Assembly (NCBI GenBank): GCA_011052985.1
Contig: DRHY01000081.1
Location: forward strand, 1 to 33,206
DNA: 33,206 bases
Direction of reading: 5' to 3'
Origin: Methylophaga thalassica
GTDB lineage: Bacteria > Pseudomonadota > Gammaproteobacteria > Nitrosococcales > Methylophagaceae
In this document: positions 1 through 8,785 of the stretch, piece after piece
Numbering within the stretch: the first letter of the stretch is position 1
Layout of the letters: each line of letters begins with the position of its first letter
Made by a program: the position numbers and the translations under genes
The notes under the pieces: model-generated
Seen by the model: the letters and a program-made list of their open reading frames with translations, nothing else
What the model was told of the DNA's origin: nothing
Databases searched by the model: none

Positions 1-216
1 GACCAGTACATCTTTATCATCAACAAAAGTTTTAACGTTGAAGACCGGTGATTTATCGCCAATGTCAGGACCATGATCGACCATCATGGCACCCAGCGGG
101 GCTGAGCGTTCATGCAGTAGACCAATTTGTCGGATGACTCCGACCATGAGTGCTGCCAGTGCCAGAAAAGCGGCCCATAGCAGCACATTTGAAGCAATAA
201 GAATATCGAAACTCAT
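1..216 (-). CDS. mauD: MauD, methylamine dehydrogenase maturation protein (N-terminal 72 residues)
   Basis: Partial gene: the window edge cuts it after 72 codons. The start is ATG at 216 on the minus strand. It opens with one hydrophobic membrane segment (about residues 5-28, LIASNVLLWAAFLALAAL) followed by RQIGLLHERSAPLGAM, a block characteristic of MauD. In the family the rest is a periplasmic thioredoxin-like domain needed for correct disulphide formation in the methylamine dehydrogenase small subunit; that part, with its expected CxxC, lies outside the window. It follows mauE after 22 bases, so it is read in the same mau transcript (F-B-E-D order). The identity rests on the N-terminal block and on gene order. 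Confidence 0.88.
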   Translation of the reverse strand, partial: MSFDILIASNVLLWAAFLALAALMVGVIRQIGLLHERSAPLGAMMVDHGPDIGDKSPVFNVKTFVDDKDVLV

Positions 217-238
217 TGTAAATTTTCCTTACTAAAAA

Positions 239-787
239 TTAGGTTCTTGATTCACGGGAATTCGGCAGTCCCACCATCACATCAGCGGCTACATAAAGCA
301 TTGCCAGCATGGCTGCCGCAGCGATAGCGATGAGCCAGGATGCGAGGGGAACGCTGGCGACTTCCAGCGAACTTAAAGCGATGAATGTGCTTACACCGGC
401 GAGAAACAGGGCACGTAAGACATGAAACATGCCGATACGGCTCTTGCTGGTCGGACGACGCACGCAACCACAATCGATGTGGGTCCGGCCTCTGCCGACA
501 TTAATCGCCAGTGCCAACGCGAACATCACAAACAGTCCTACTGCCACCCAAGCTGCTATCTCACGTGCCGGCGGTACCATCAGCGCGATAGCACAAGCCA
601 ACTCGACCCAAGGCAGTAGTCTGGCTACCGGTGCCACCAGGAAGCCCGGCAGTAAACGGTAGTTGTCGACCACACCCTGGAACTCGTCAGGGCTTCGCAA
701 CTTGGATATAGCAGCCACTGCCAGTACCAATCCCACAAAAAGTGTGGCAAGTACTGTCAGGGCAGGATCGTTAATAAACCAGTTCAT
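239..787 (-). CDS. mauE: MauE, membrane protein for methylamine dehydrogenase maturation
   Basis: 182-residue integral membrane protein with about four hydrophobic segments (roughly residues 8-28, 50-72, 76-98 and 120-165). A conserved cysteine pair sits in [11 protein letters not shown] near residues 102-112, as is typical of MauE/DoxX-like proteins. In known mau clusters MauE works with MauD in making or stabilising the disulphide-rich small subunit in the periplasm; MauE is thought to pass reducing or oxidising equivalents across the membrane. The ATG start lies only 3 bases after the mauB stop, so translation is probably coupled. The family is clear from sequence and position; the exact chemistry is an inference from studies of other methylotrophs. 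Confidence 0.9.
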   Translation of the reverse strand: MNWFINDPALTVLATLFVGLVLAVAAISKLRSPDEFQGVVDNYRLLPGFLVAPVARLLPWVELACAIALMVPPAREIAAWVAVGLFVMFALALAINVGRGRTHIDCGCVRRPTSKSRIGMFHVLRALFLAGVSTFIALSSLEVASVPLASWLIAIAAAAMLAMLYVAADVMVGLPNSRESRT

Positions 788-790
788 GAC

Positions 791-1969
791 TTACTCACTA
801 TCCTGAGGCAGGGTAAGAATGTGCGGGTAGCGGCCGAGTCCTGCCGTTTCACCGATTTTCTTACCTGTCTTAGCATCAAAGGTGTACAGAGTTTGTTCAT
901 TGGCTGATACAGCAAACAGATAGGGTTTGTCATCCTGACTCACTGCAATCGAATCAATTTCGTGGTTCAGCTTAAACATACGCAGTCGTTTACCGCTATT
1001 GGCGTCAACAACAAACACGAAACGGCTTGGCGTTTTGTGGGTCCATTTGCCACGTTTGTCAGCCAGCAAATACAGTTCATTACTGTCATTGTGAACAGTG
1101 ACTAACTGCCAACCACCCGGACGCCATTTTTCTGCTTTCTCTTCTTTAGTGAAAACGTCGATAGGCTCCATGAACTCAGCACCGTCAGCAGTCAGTTTTG
1201 CCTGATAGATACGGCCTTCGTAGTCGGGCCATACCAGACGGTTAGTCACATCTGAGTAATAAGGTTCGTTCACCAGATAACTGTCTTCCGGATGGAAAAC
1301 TTTGCTATGTGTCTGAGTAGCGTTACCCTCATCGTCATAGTTGATTTTGAGCATTGAACCGTCACGGCAGTGCATATACACGTTCTGTTCAGGCGCCGGG
1401 AACAGGTGATAACAATCCGGAGTATCCATCATTTTGACGAACTTGTTTTCTTCCAAATCAACCAGACCGACTGCAGGTATGGGTGAGAACTGTTGGAATA
1501 GCATATGTTTGTCGTCGGTACTCAGCGTCGCCATGTGAGTAAAAATAGCGGTCAGGAAACGACCTTCAGGAATATCTATATCAGCAGTAACCTTGTGAGT
1601 CTGGGTATCAAAGACTTCAATATAGTCATCACGGTTACCGCGTGCGATCCGGTCATACCAGGTATTGGCAATGGCCATAAAGTTACCTTTATCACCAACC
1701 AAAACGTGAGGCAGTTTCCCGGCATCAGACATACCCAGAATTTTGTTGTTGTTACCGTCGATGGTGAACACCTGAGAGGTCATTTGAAAATGGCCCGGAT
1801 CGGTGACATAAACGCGTTTTGAGTCACTTTGTGGCGCCACTTCCAGCGTCATTTGTTCGATGGCAATATCCGCTAATGCTGGATAAGTTGTTGCCATCAG
1901 GGCTGCCGCCGCAATTCCGCCTACCATGCCTTGCTGTTTCAGCTTCGATTTAAGATTAAAAATAGTCAT
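791..1969 (-). CDS. mauB: MauB, methylamine dehydrogenase heavy (large) subunit precursor
   Basis: 392-residue precursor of the periplasmic quinoprotein methylamine dehydrogenase large subunit. With the small TTQ-bearing MauA subunit (not in this window) it oxidises methylamine to formaldehyde and ammonia. The N-terminus is a signal peptide: a basic stretch (KSKLKQQ), the hydrophobic core GGIAAAALMATTYP and a likely cleavage after PALA near residue 33. The mature part is a seven-bladed beta-propeller type protein; blade-like segments include HVLVGDKGNFMAIANTWYDR, YIEVFDTQTHKVTADIDIPE and a C-terminal YTFDAKTGKKIGE. Length matches the family. There is no twin arginine in the leader, so ordinary Sec export is likely for this subunit. 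Confidence 0.95.
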   Translation of the reverse strand: MTIFNLKSKLKQQGMVGGIAAAALMATTYPALADIAIEQMTLEVAPQSDSKRVYVTDPGHFQMTSQVFTIDGNNNKILGMSDAGKLPHVLVGDKGNFMAIANTWYDRIARGNRDDYIEVFDTQTHKVTADIDIPEGRFLTAIFTHMATLSTDDKHMLFQQFSPIPAVGLVDLEENKFVKMMDTPDCYHLFPAPEQNVYMHCRDGSMLKINYDDEGNATQTHSKVFHPEDSYLVNEPYYSDVTNRLVWPDYEGRIYQAKLTADGAEFMEPIDVFTKEEKAEKWRPGGWQLVTVHNDSNELYLLADKRGKWTHKTPSRFVFVVDANSGKRLRMFKLNHEIDSIAVSQDDKPYLFAVSANEQTLYTFDAKTGKKIGETAGLGRYPHILTLPQDSE

Positions 1970-2027
1970 ATCTCCTCCAAAATTATTTTTGGTTTATAGC
2001 GAGTTAAGGTTCTTATCTCGCTTATGT

Positions 2028-2879
2028 TTACAGCGTCAGCATGGTTAATGTTGCTGCGCCGATTGTCAGCAGAAGAAACCCATCCAGTTCAACTGCACGT
2101 TCCTGCCATTTCGCCAGCCAGGCCTGGACGGACTGGTTAGTGATTGGCAAAAAGTTCACCGCAACAGGCAGACAGCGCCCGATGTTAAAGATGGCGATGA
2201 TTGTGATTGCCGTAGTGACATCCGCACTCAGCAAAGCAGCACCCGTCACGATATAAAGGATCGGTGTCTGCACATATGTCAGATAGTTCATGCCCAGAGC
2301 GTAGCCATATAGCAGGCCAATCGTGGACGATCGGAAACGAAGACGTGCGTCGTGTGGAACCTGAGCTCGACGTTGTGGATAAGGCATTTTTAAAAAGCCT
2401 AATTGGTGTGTACCGTAGCCAACTGCGAGTATCGCCAGCCCCAAGACCATGTGGCTGAAAGCCAACTGTTCGAAAAGGAAAGCACCGACCAGACCAAGGG
2501 CTCCACCCAATACCAGAGCGCCAAAGGCATATCCGACTGCATGAGTGATAAAAGTTGGTGTCCAGCGAGCAACTGAAGCCAGTGAATATTTCCCTGCTGG
2601 TCGCAACAGACTAAGGCTGGAATATCCACATGGTGACCAGGTAGAAAGTAAACCACCAATAAAGGTCAATACCAGAAACATGCTGGTCAAAGCAGTAGAC
2701 ATTTGTGTACTAAACAGCGTGCCTAGCGTTACACCGACAGCAATTGCTGAAAACATAATGGCGAGTCGTGCACCAGATGATTTTGACTCAGAAAAACTTA
2801 TGGCATCAGGTACACATGCCACACTGTTCTCGATGATGGATGACTGACTATAATTGCCAGCTTCTATATCCGTTCTCAC
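2028..2879 (-). CDS. mauF: MauF, membrane protein for methylamine dehydrogenase biosynthesis
   Basis: 283-residue multi-spanning membrane protein, first gene of the mau operon as in other methylotrophs. MauF is essential for making active methylamine dehydrogenase, but its biochemical role is unknown; it is distantly like CcdA-type disulphide transporters. About seven hydrophobic segments are seen, with a short motif around TWSPCGYSSLSLLRPAGKY (about residues 80-98) holding the conserved cysteine. The start is GTG at 2877-2879, supported by the strong ribosome-binding sequence GAGGAGGAG just upstream; an ATG two bases upstream is out of frame and stops at once. A 58-base gap separates it from mauB. 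Confidence 0.88.
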   Translation of the reverse strand: MRTDIEAGNYSQSSIIENSVACVPDAISFSESKSSGARLAIMFSAIAVGVTLGTLFSTQMSTALTSMFLVLTFIGGLLSTWSPCGYSSLSLLRPAGKYSLASVARWTPTFITHAVGYAFGALVLGGALGLVGAFLFEQLAFSHMVLGLAILAVGYGTHQLGFLKMPYPQRRAQVPHDARLRFRSSTIGLLYGYALGMNYLTYVQTPILYIVTGAALLSADVTTAITIIAIFNIGRCLPVAVNFLPITNQSVQAWLAKWQERAVELDGFLLLTIGAATLTMLTL

Positions 2880-3462
2880 ATTCTCCTCCTCGGACCGACA
2901 GTCACTTTAGTTGTTGATGAAATAATTTCGTAACAACTATAGCCAGCCGAAAATGGGTGCCGTATCAAAAACTGGCATTGAAGGATGAGATTGACGGTAT
3001 AGGGTGTTTATGTTGCCGAATTTTGCTACTCATCAGATGCCTGAATGAGAATTTTGTATCGACCGCTCAGAAATCAGCACTCAAATCAGCGACATAGGCA
3101 CAGATAAACCACTAATTTGAACAACGCTAATGATCTGTATCATCACTGTTGTTCGGTGAAACTATTGCATCGACACAATTAACTGTTGATTAGATAAATG
3201 CTGGTGACACAAATGAGAGTGACTGAAGTGTCAGGTATGTAAGAGCAAAAATCGACTAAGAATTATTACTCATCATTTAATAAAGTTCACTACCCAGATA
3301 ATTGTGTTGCCGATTTCTACTATAGCTATCCAAGAAAAGACTTATTATGGTAGCTACCAGCTGTCAGCCTGATAAAAACAACAAGACAGGAATATCAGGG
3401 CTTCTCCAATAAAAACAATGAGCTCCGGTCAAATAGACAAACTGGTTGTGAGGGAGAGAAGA
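2880..3462. promoter_or_regulatory. Divergent regulatory region between mauF and the AraC-family gene
   Basis: A gene-free stretch of about 580 bases that must hold the mau promoter (minus) and the regulator promoter (plus). Seen in it: the 12-base perfect palindrome TGGTAGCTACCA at 3348-3359 and a separated inverted repeat TGACAC (3205-3210) / GTGTCA (3228-3233), both possible operators. I could not fix -35/-10 boxes. The unusual length suggests several control inputs, for example methylamine induction and nitrogen or carbon control, but that is inference. Confidence 0.5.
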
Positions 3463-4467
3463 ATGAATCAAGAAAAGATATGGTTAGATAACGGCTCAGA
3501 TAAATTAGAAATAAAAGCAGTACGCTCTAAGTTAACAGATGTGTTAGAGCAAGCGGCGGCATTGCCTATGTGGTCTCAGGATTACACTCAGTTAGATAAG
3601 GGTGGGTTTTCTGGCACAGTAACCAGTGTCGCTTCTCAGGGCGTGCAGATTTTTAGTGAGGCCATGAATCGTTCTGTGGATGAGCTTGCCAGCGCTCCAC
3701 CAGATAGTTATGTCATTGGTTTGCCCACCATTGTTGAGGGGGATGCTTTGTGGTGTGGCAGCAAGTTAACTAAAAACTCGCTTATCAGCTTGGATAAAAA
3801 TGACGAACTCTTATTTAAGACCTCGCATTCATCTGAAATCACCGCTGCTGTCATTTCTGAGCAACGACTTGAAGAATATGCAGAGCGAGTTGAAAAGGTC
3901 GATCTTCGTCCTCTTATAAGCAAGGTAAACCCTGTAGAGAAACTGCCACCTGACATACAAAGCCGCCTTTTGGCGATCTTGTACATTGGCACGGAACATT
4001 TGGCTAAAAATATTGAAGATGGTGTCAGTCATCCAAACAGTTGGCGCCACTTTGAAGACAGTGTATTCAGTTCATGCATGCAAGCGCTGACCGCGGCCAG
4101 CAATAATAACGACCGACATCATGAAAACCGGGTCCATCGTTATATCGTTAAAAGTGTGCGGGAAATGACGCTCACACAACATTGTGACCCGATCACTATT
4201 GGCGAGATTTGTACCACACTCAATATTAGTCGCCGGACATTGAACCATGCGTTTCAGCAAGTGCTTGGTATCACCCCGGTTGCCTATATGCGTAACATTC
4301 GCTTGCACAAGATCCGGGCCGAGCTTCAATATAAATCGAAGCAGCTTAACAGCATCGCCTGTGTGGCCTCACATTGGGGATTCTGGCACATGAGCTTGTT
4401 CGCCCGTTATTACCGTGAGCTATTCGGTGAGACTCCGAGTGAAACACTTGCACGTTCACACCACTGA
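3463..4467 (+). CDS. AraC-family transcriptional regulator
   Basis: 334 residues from ATG 3463, chosen because AGGGAGAGAAG lies right before it. An in-frame ATG at 3418 would add 15 residues but lacks a ribosome-binding site. The C-terminal 100 residues form the two helix-turn-helix AraC domain: ITIGEICTTLNISRRTLNHA, then the linking GITPVAYMRNIRLHKIR, then the second helix pair SIACVASHWGFWHMSLFARY and FGETPSE. The N-terminal part (WSQDYTQLDKGGFSG...) resembles the EutR-like sensory domain group. It is divergent from the mau operon and 66 bases upstream of tatA. Methylamine control is a plausible guess; known mau clusters use the LysR-type MauR, so this would be a different regulator. The target is not proven. 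Confidence 0.85.
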   Translation: MNQEKIWLDNGSDKLEIKAVRSKLTDVLEQAAALPMWSQDYTQLDKGGFSGTVTSVASQGVQIFSEAMNRSVDELASAPPDSYVIGLPTIVEGDALWCGSKLTKNSLISLDKNDELLFKTSHSSEITAAVISEQRLEEYAERVEKVDLRPLISKVNPVEKLPPDIQSRLLAILYIGTEHLAKNIEDGVSHPNSWRHFEDSVFSSCMQALTAASNNNDRHHENRVHRYIVKSVREMTLTQHCDPITIGEICTTLNISRRTLNHAFQQVLGITPVAYMRNIRLHKIRAELQYKSKQLNSIACVASHWGFWHMSLFARYYRELFGETPSETLARSHH

Positions 4468-4533
4468 GCCCCTCATGTCACAGGTCTATAACAGAGGTTC
4501 AGTCTTTCCACATCAAATCAAGGAGACACATTA

Positions 4534-4746
4534 ATGGGTTCATTTAGTATTTGGCACTGGCTGATTGTTCTGGTGGTAGTTGCCCTCGTTTTCGGCACCA
4601 AAAAACTACGTAATCTGGGCGGTGACTTAGGTGGCGCAGTGAAAGGCTTTAAACAAGCCATGAATGAAGAACAGTCAAGCGGCGTCATAGAACACGCAGT
4701 CAATGAAGCTGATAGCGTAAGCAGTAAAGCTACACAAAAAGAATAA
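4534..4746 (+). CDS. tatA: TatA, twin-arginine translocase pore-forming subunit
   Basis: 70-residue TatA/E protein: one N-terminal membrane helix ([16 protein letters not shown]), the conserved [21 protein letters not shown] hinge and amphipathic helix (FG at about residues 21-22), then a charged tail. TatA oligomerises to let folded proteins through the inner membrane. A good ribosome-binding site (AAGGAG) precedes the ATG. It is first of a compact tatA-tatB-tatC set. The set lies directly after the AraC-family regulator and next to the mau genes, so it may be transcribed with the regulator. Confidence 0.95.
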   Translation: MGSFSIWHWLIVLVVVALVFGTKKLRNLGGDLGGAVKGFKQAMNEEQSSGVIEHAVNEADSVSSKATQKE

Positions 4747-4758
4747 GCTGAGCTTGCT

Positions 4759-5136
4759 ATGTTTAATATTGCCTTCCCAGAACTCGTGGTGATTGTGCTG
4801 GTATCACTGATTTTCATCGGCCCAGATAAGCTTCCAAAGGTAGCGCAAACGCTTGGTATGATGATGGGACGTATGCAGCGTTTTATGAGTGCTGTTAAAG
4901 ACGACATCGACCAAGAGCTGAAAAATAACGATTTGCTTCGTTTGCAGGAAGAGCTAAAGCTACAACAAGAAGGCCTCAATGATGATCTTCGTAAAGGCAT
5001 GCAGCCGGTTGCTGACGTGATTCGTCGCCCTGAAACAACCGTTTCAGAAATACCTGATCCAGACTCCACTCAGCCAATTGTCATTGATACAGACCCACAA
5101 AAAACCACTGTCAAACCAGAAGGAATCTCTACTTGA
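4759..5136 (+). CDS. tatB: TatB, twin-arginine translocase subunit
   Basis: 125-residue TatB. It starts with MFNIAFPELVVIVLVSLIFI, a single membrane helix that contains the conserved glutamate, then the GPDKLPKVAQTLG hinge and a long amphipathic, coiled-coil-like helix rich in E, L and Q (about residues 45-80), then a low-complexity proline/threonine tail. TatB with TatC forms the receptor that binds RR signal peptides. It lies 12 bases after tatA, and its stop codon overlaps the start of tatC. Confidence 0.95.
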   Translation: MFNIAFPELVVIVLVSLIFIGPDKLPKVAQTLGMMMGRMQRFMSAVKDDIDQELKNNDLLRLQEELKLQQEGLNDDLRKGMQPVADVIRRPETTVSEIPDPDSTQPIVIDTDPQKTTVKPEGIST

Positions 5137-5873
5137 GTAGCAAAGAAGAACTTTTCAGCCACTTACTGGAGCTTCGTAACCGGTTATTGAAGATCGTGGC
5201 AGGCATCTTAGTCGTCATGCTTGCTTTAGTCCCTTTCGCTAACGAGATTTATCAGTTCCTGGCGACCCCCTTGCTGCAAGCATTGCCAGAGGGAGGTCAG
5301 ATGATTGCCACCGAGGTGACCACACCTTTCTTTGTTCCACTTAAAGTAGTGATGCTGGCCGCCTTTATTATTTCATCACCCTATACGCTCTACCAAATCT
5401 GGGCTTTCATCGCCCCCGGCCTCTATGCCAATGAGCGCCACCTTGTTGCTCCTTTGGTTATCACCAGTGTTTTCCTGTTCCTTTGCGGGATGGCGTTTGC
5501 CTACTTTCTTGTTTTTCCTGTCGTGTTTGGTTTTATTACCAGCACCGCACCAGAGGGTGTTGCGGTGATGACCGATATTGGTAAATATCTAGATTTTGCA
5601 ATTAGCCTTTTCATCGCCTTCAGCTTGGCCTTTGAAACTCCCGTGGCAGTAGTGCTTATGGTCGCGGCGGGGATGGTGAGCGTCGTCGCACTGAAACAAG
5701 CTCGTGCATACGTCATTGTTGGCGCGTTCGTTGTTGGCGCAATTATTACTCCGCCTGACATTATTTCTCAATTCATGCTGGCTATACCAATGTGGGTGTT
5801 GTACGAAATTGGCATATTAGTCGCAAGTGTTATGCAGCAAAAAAAGCATCATCAGTATGAGCATCTACCCTGA
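5133..5873 (+). CDS. tatC: TatC, twin-arginine signal-peptide receptor
   Basis: 246-residue six-helix membrane protein. The N-terminus holds the conserved LFSHLLELRNRLLK signal-peptide-binding block; the cytoplasmic loop YQIWAFIAPGLYANERH carries the conserved F and E of the second binding site. The start is TTG at 5133-5135, overlapping the tatB stop (TTGA), which implies translational coupling and gives the family's usual N-terminus. The set is complete and looks functional. The MauA precursor in known methylotrophs carries a twin-arginine leader, so neighbouring mau genes give these genes an obvious client; this link is inferred. Confidence 0.96.
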   Translation: MSSKEELFSHLLELRNRLLKIVAGILVVMLALVPFANEIYQFLATPLLQALPEGGQMIATEVTTPFFVPLKVVMLAAFIISSPYTLYQIWAFIAPGLYANERHLVAPLVITSVFLFLCGMAFAYFLVFPVVFGFITSTAPEGVAVMTDIGKYLDFAISLFIAFSLAFETPVAVVLMVAAGMVSVVALKQARAYVIVGAFVVGAIITPPDIISQFMLAIPMWVLYEIGILVASVMQQKKHHQYEHLP

Positions 5874-6264
5874 CTATCATCAACTAGCCCTCATTAAAAG
5901 ACAGGCTTGATCAGTTTGAACGATATATCCAGCATATTCTGATGATGCATAGTGTGCTGGCTATATGGCCTGACCGTGAGCGAGCGCCAAAATGATGAGT
6001 GAGTTTATAACTCTGTGAATCGCTGCCTAGCTGGCAGTGAGGGCATGATGTGGAGTGGTTTTGTATTCATTGTGTGGTGCATTAAGTCGAGGGTGACAGT
6101 ATCAAAATGGTTGAGTTGCGTTAGTAATGAGAACGAGTCTTTGAGTTTCTTATAGTGAAACGATGATGATTGCGCTGCAACAAAAAGTATGACAGATTTG
6201 CCCCAATTATCATCAGGCTCATGCATCAAATAGTGTTTGGTGACCGTCATTTTGGGAGTAAAGA
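5874..6264. other. Intergenic region between tatC and the chemoreceptor gene
   Basis: No convincing gene is seen. An imperfect inverted repeat (about 5922-5935 with 5952-5965, around CCAGCA/TGCTGG) could form a 14-base stem with two mismatches after tatC, but no T-run follows. The ribosome-binding site GGGAG of the chemoreceptor is at about 6252-6256. An 81-codon open frame on the minus strand lacks a ribosome-binding site and known motifs. Confidence 0.4.
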
Positions 6265-8370
6265 ATGCATTTTTCCATTCAACAACGTTTCAGTATCTGG
6301 GCTGGACTGGGCCTTCTTAGCGTTGTGTTAATGGCTGTCTTAGTAGGGCTTTGGCAGTTTGACAAGATCAAGCAGACTCTTTCCAGTCAGAGCTATGACG
6401 TCACTCGTAGCCAAGTTGAAGATTACCTTCGGGTGCTGGCCAGCGATACGTCAGTGGAATTATCTATGCCGCTACAGTCTGCCATGCATGCAGTACAAGC
6501 TACTGCCTCAGCAATTGAGGCTGTTGTTGATACAAAAAGCAATCTAGATAAGCGGGATCTGGCCATTCGTATGTTAGAACAAACGTTGGCGGATCATCCC
6601 GATTTTCTCGCAACTTATGTGGCTTTTGAACCCGATGCGATTGATGGCAACGATGAGCTTGCAAAACAGGCTCGCGGCAGTGATGTCGCGGGACGATTCG
6701 TGCCCTATGTGACCAGAGATAATAACGGTTTTCAGGTTGCTTTGCTTGAAGGACTGGAAGATACCAGGCTTGATCAGAATGGTATCAGGGTGGGGGAATA
6801 TTACCTGTGCTCCAAAGAGAGTGGCGAAAGCTGCGTTATTGATCCATATCTCTATCCAGTAGAAGGTGAACAGGTCTTGCTTAGCAGTCTGGTGGCCCCT
6901 ATCAAACAGAAGGGACAGTTTATTGGTATCGCTGGTGTGGATATTTCGGTCACTTTTCTGCAGTCAGTGATTAGTGATGTTGGTGCCGGTCTCTACAATG
7001 GTCAGGGACGTACTTTGCTGGTCAGTCCGAACGGTATTATTTCCGGTCATAGCCAGAACTTAGCGTTGATTGGCCAGAATCTCAATGTGCTGGAAACGTC
7101 GATAAGTAAAAACCTTAAAGAAGCCGCAGCCAGTGGTGAGACCAGGATCATTAATTCCAAACAGCGATTTATTGTTCTGAAGCCGTTTCATTTACCGGGC
7201 AATCAGCAACGTTGGGTCGCATACATAGAAGTGCCTGAAGATATAGTGATGGCAGATGTGGCCATGCAAAAACAATTTCTTGAGGCTGCTCAGCGGCGGT
7301 TTATAACTACAACCACAGTACTTGGGGTATTTCTGTCAGTACTTGGTGTGGTTGCGATATGGCTTGTCGCTCGCAAAAGCATCCGACCTCTGACTGAAAT
7401 GACCGAGCTGGTGGCTTCGATTGCCGAGGGGGAGGGCGATCTGACGCAGAGGCTGAATATTAGTTACCGTGATGAGACTGGCAAACTGTCTAGCCTGCTC
7501 AATACCTTTATTAAAAAGCTGCATAACTTGGTTCAGCAATTGCTGCCGGTAGCCAGTGACGTCAGTTCCCTATCAACCGACGGGCGAAAGATCAGTGTGG
7601 AAACCAGTGTTCAGATGTTGGAGCTGGAGAGTTTGATCGAGGATATGGTGCTGGCCATGAGTGAAATGGCTGCGTCAGCAGAGCAAATTGCCACCAATGC
7701 TGAGCGAACATCGCAGTTTGTTCAGAACGCCAATGATGCAGCAACTGAGGGAGCTGCTGTGGTGCAGAAAAAAGGCACATCGATTAACCGTGTCAGTAAG
7801 TCAGTTTACGAGTCCGAAGCCGCCCTGCAGGAAGTAGAAAAAAACAGCGATGGCATAGTGCAGATTCTGTCGCTTATAGAGGAGATGGCCCATGAGACCA
7901 ATAATTTAGCAGTTAACGTTGCCAACAATGCCGCGACTGATAGCAAAAATGAAGCCGGTTTTGCATCAGCGGCAGCGCAGATTAGTATATTGTCTAGCAA
8001 GACCCAACAAGCCACTGTTGATATTCATCACATGATTACCACTGTGCAGCAAAGTAATCAGCAGGTGTTAGCTATGATTCGGCTCAGCGGTCAACAGGTT
8101 TCAGAAACTGTGGGGCTGGCACAACAGGCAGAAGCGATGTTGAATGACATTAACCAAGCCATTGAAGAAGTCACTGATATGACCTTGCAGATTGCATCAG
8201 CTACGGAACAACAAAGTGCGGTGTGTGAGGAAGTAAGTCATAACCTGTCGGAAGTTTCACGTCTGGTACATCAGACCTCAAAAGGGGCGCAGGAACTTCG
8301 CAGTGTCGGCAATGAACTGGACCAGACAGCCATCAGGCTGCAAGAAAAACTGTCTCTGTTTAAGGTTTGA
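6265..8370 (+). CDS. Methyl-accepting chemotaxis-type receptor with degenerate signalling tip
   Basis: 701-residue membrane receptor. Order: cytoplasmic start, TM1 (about residues 12-33), a large periplasmic double-Cache-like sensor (about 45-335; includes GIAGVDISVTFLQSVISDVG and the preceding YLYPVEGEQVLLSSLVAP), TM2 (about 345-367), HAMP (about 368-420; SIAEGEGDLTQRLNISYRDE) and a long helical signalling domain. The signalling hairpin tip should read close to IAFQTNLLALNAAVEAARAG. Here it reads MAHETNNLAVNVANNAATDS (about residues 541-560): the contact glutamate, arginine and following residues are replaced by N, T and K. No C-terminal CheR-binding pentapeptide is present. The frame is open throughout, so it is expressed-looking but probably does not couple normally to CheA/CheW. 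The ligand is unknown. Confidence 0.9.
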   Translation: MHFSIQQRFSIWAGLGLLSVVLMAVLVGLWQFDKIKQTLSSQSYDVTRSQVEDYLRVLASDTSVELSMPLQSAMHAVQATASAIEAVVDTKSNLDKRDLAIRMLEQTLADHPDFLATYVAFEPDAIDGNDELAKQARGSDVAGRFVPYVTRDNNGFQVALLEGLEDTRLDQNGIRVGEYYLCSKESGESCVIDPYLYPVEGEQVLLSSLVAPIKQKGQFIGIAGVDISVTFLQSVISDVGAGLYNGQGRTLLVSPNGIISGHSQNLALIGQNLNVLETSISKNLKEAAASGETRIINSKQRFIVLKPFHLPGNQQRWVAYIEVPEDIVMADVAMQKQFLEAAQRRFITTTTVLGVFLSVLGVVAIWLVARKSIRPLTEMTELVASIAEGEGDLTQRLNISYRDETGKLSSLLNTFIKKLHNLVQQLLPVASDVSSLSTDGRKISVETSVQMLELESLIEDMVLAMSEMAASAEQIATNAERTSQFVQNANDAATEGAAVVQKKGTSINRVSKSVYESEAALQEVEKNSDGIVQILSLIEEMAHETNNLAVNVANNAATDSKNEAGFASAAAQISILSSKTQQATVDIHHMITTVQQSNQQVLAMIRLSGQQVSETVGLAQQAEAMLNDINQAIEEVTDMTLQIASATEQQSAVCEEVSHNLSEVSRLVHQTSKGAQELRSVGNELDQTAIRLQEKLSLFKV

Positions 8371-8785
8371 GTGTTAGCGGTGTTGAGACGTTTTTGGCAC
8401 ACCGACTCATAGCCAGGCTGACATTTCCTCGGCTTTTAACTGATATGAAGTGCTTAGTGGTAAGTATTCTGGAACGCTCTGAACCTTTGACACCTATTGG
8501 ATATAGAGCTCCTGAGCCTCCACTTGACAGGGAGATTGAAAAATTAATGTAAATAAGTAGGCCAACAGGTTAATTACATAACGCCTGTAACGCCAAGCGC
8601 TCCAGATTTATTCAGGAAACAGTGCCACGTCCCTGTGACATCTGCATTAATGGGCGTTCAAACCAAGCATAATGTCAGCTGTTAGAGGTATGAACCGGTC
8701 TTCCTGTACGATACCACCTAGCAAATTAGCCTAAAAAGTTGGTAAGAATCACCACCATTATTTCATCTGAATGCTTTTCTAATGA
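8371..8785. other. Intergenic region between convergent chemoreceptor and rnk genes
   Basis: About 415 bases with no supported gene. A 61-codon frame beginning TTG at 8367 overlaps the receptor stop but has no ribosome-binding site and no recognisable motif. I see no clear intrinsic terminator for either flanking gene. Confidence 0.35.

Noticed and set aside
5922-5965. Inverted repeat after tatC as a terminator
   Set aside because: The stem has mismatches and no T-run follows on either strand.
6005-6250. 81-codon open frame on the minus strand, divergent from the chemoreceptor
   Set aside because: No ribosome-binding site before its ATG, no recognisable motif, and its start lies within the receptor's own translation signal region.
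8367-8552. 61-codon frame starting TTG, overlapping the chemoreceptor stop
   Set aside because: No ribosome-binding site and no protein-like pattern; unlike tatC, it has no family support for the TTG start.
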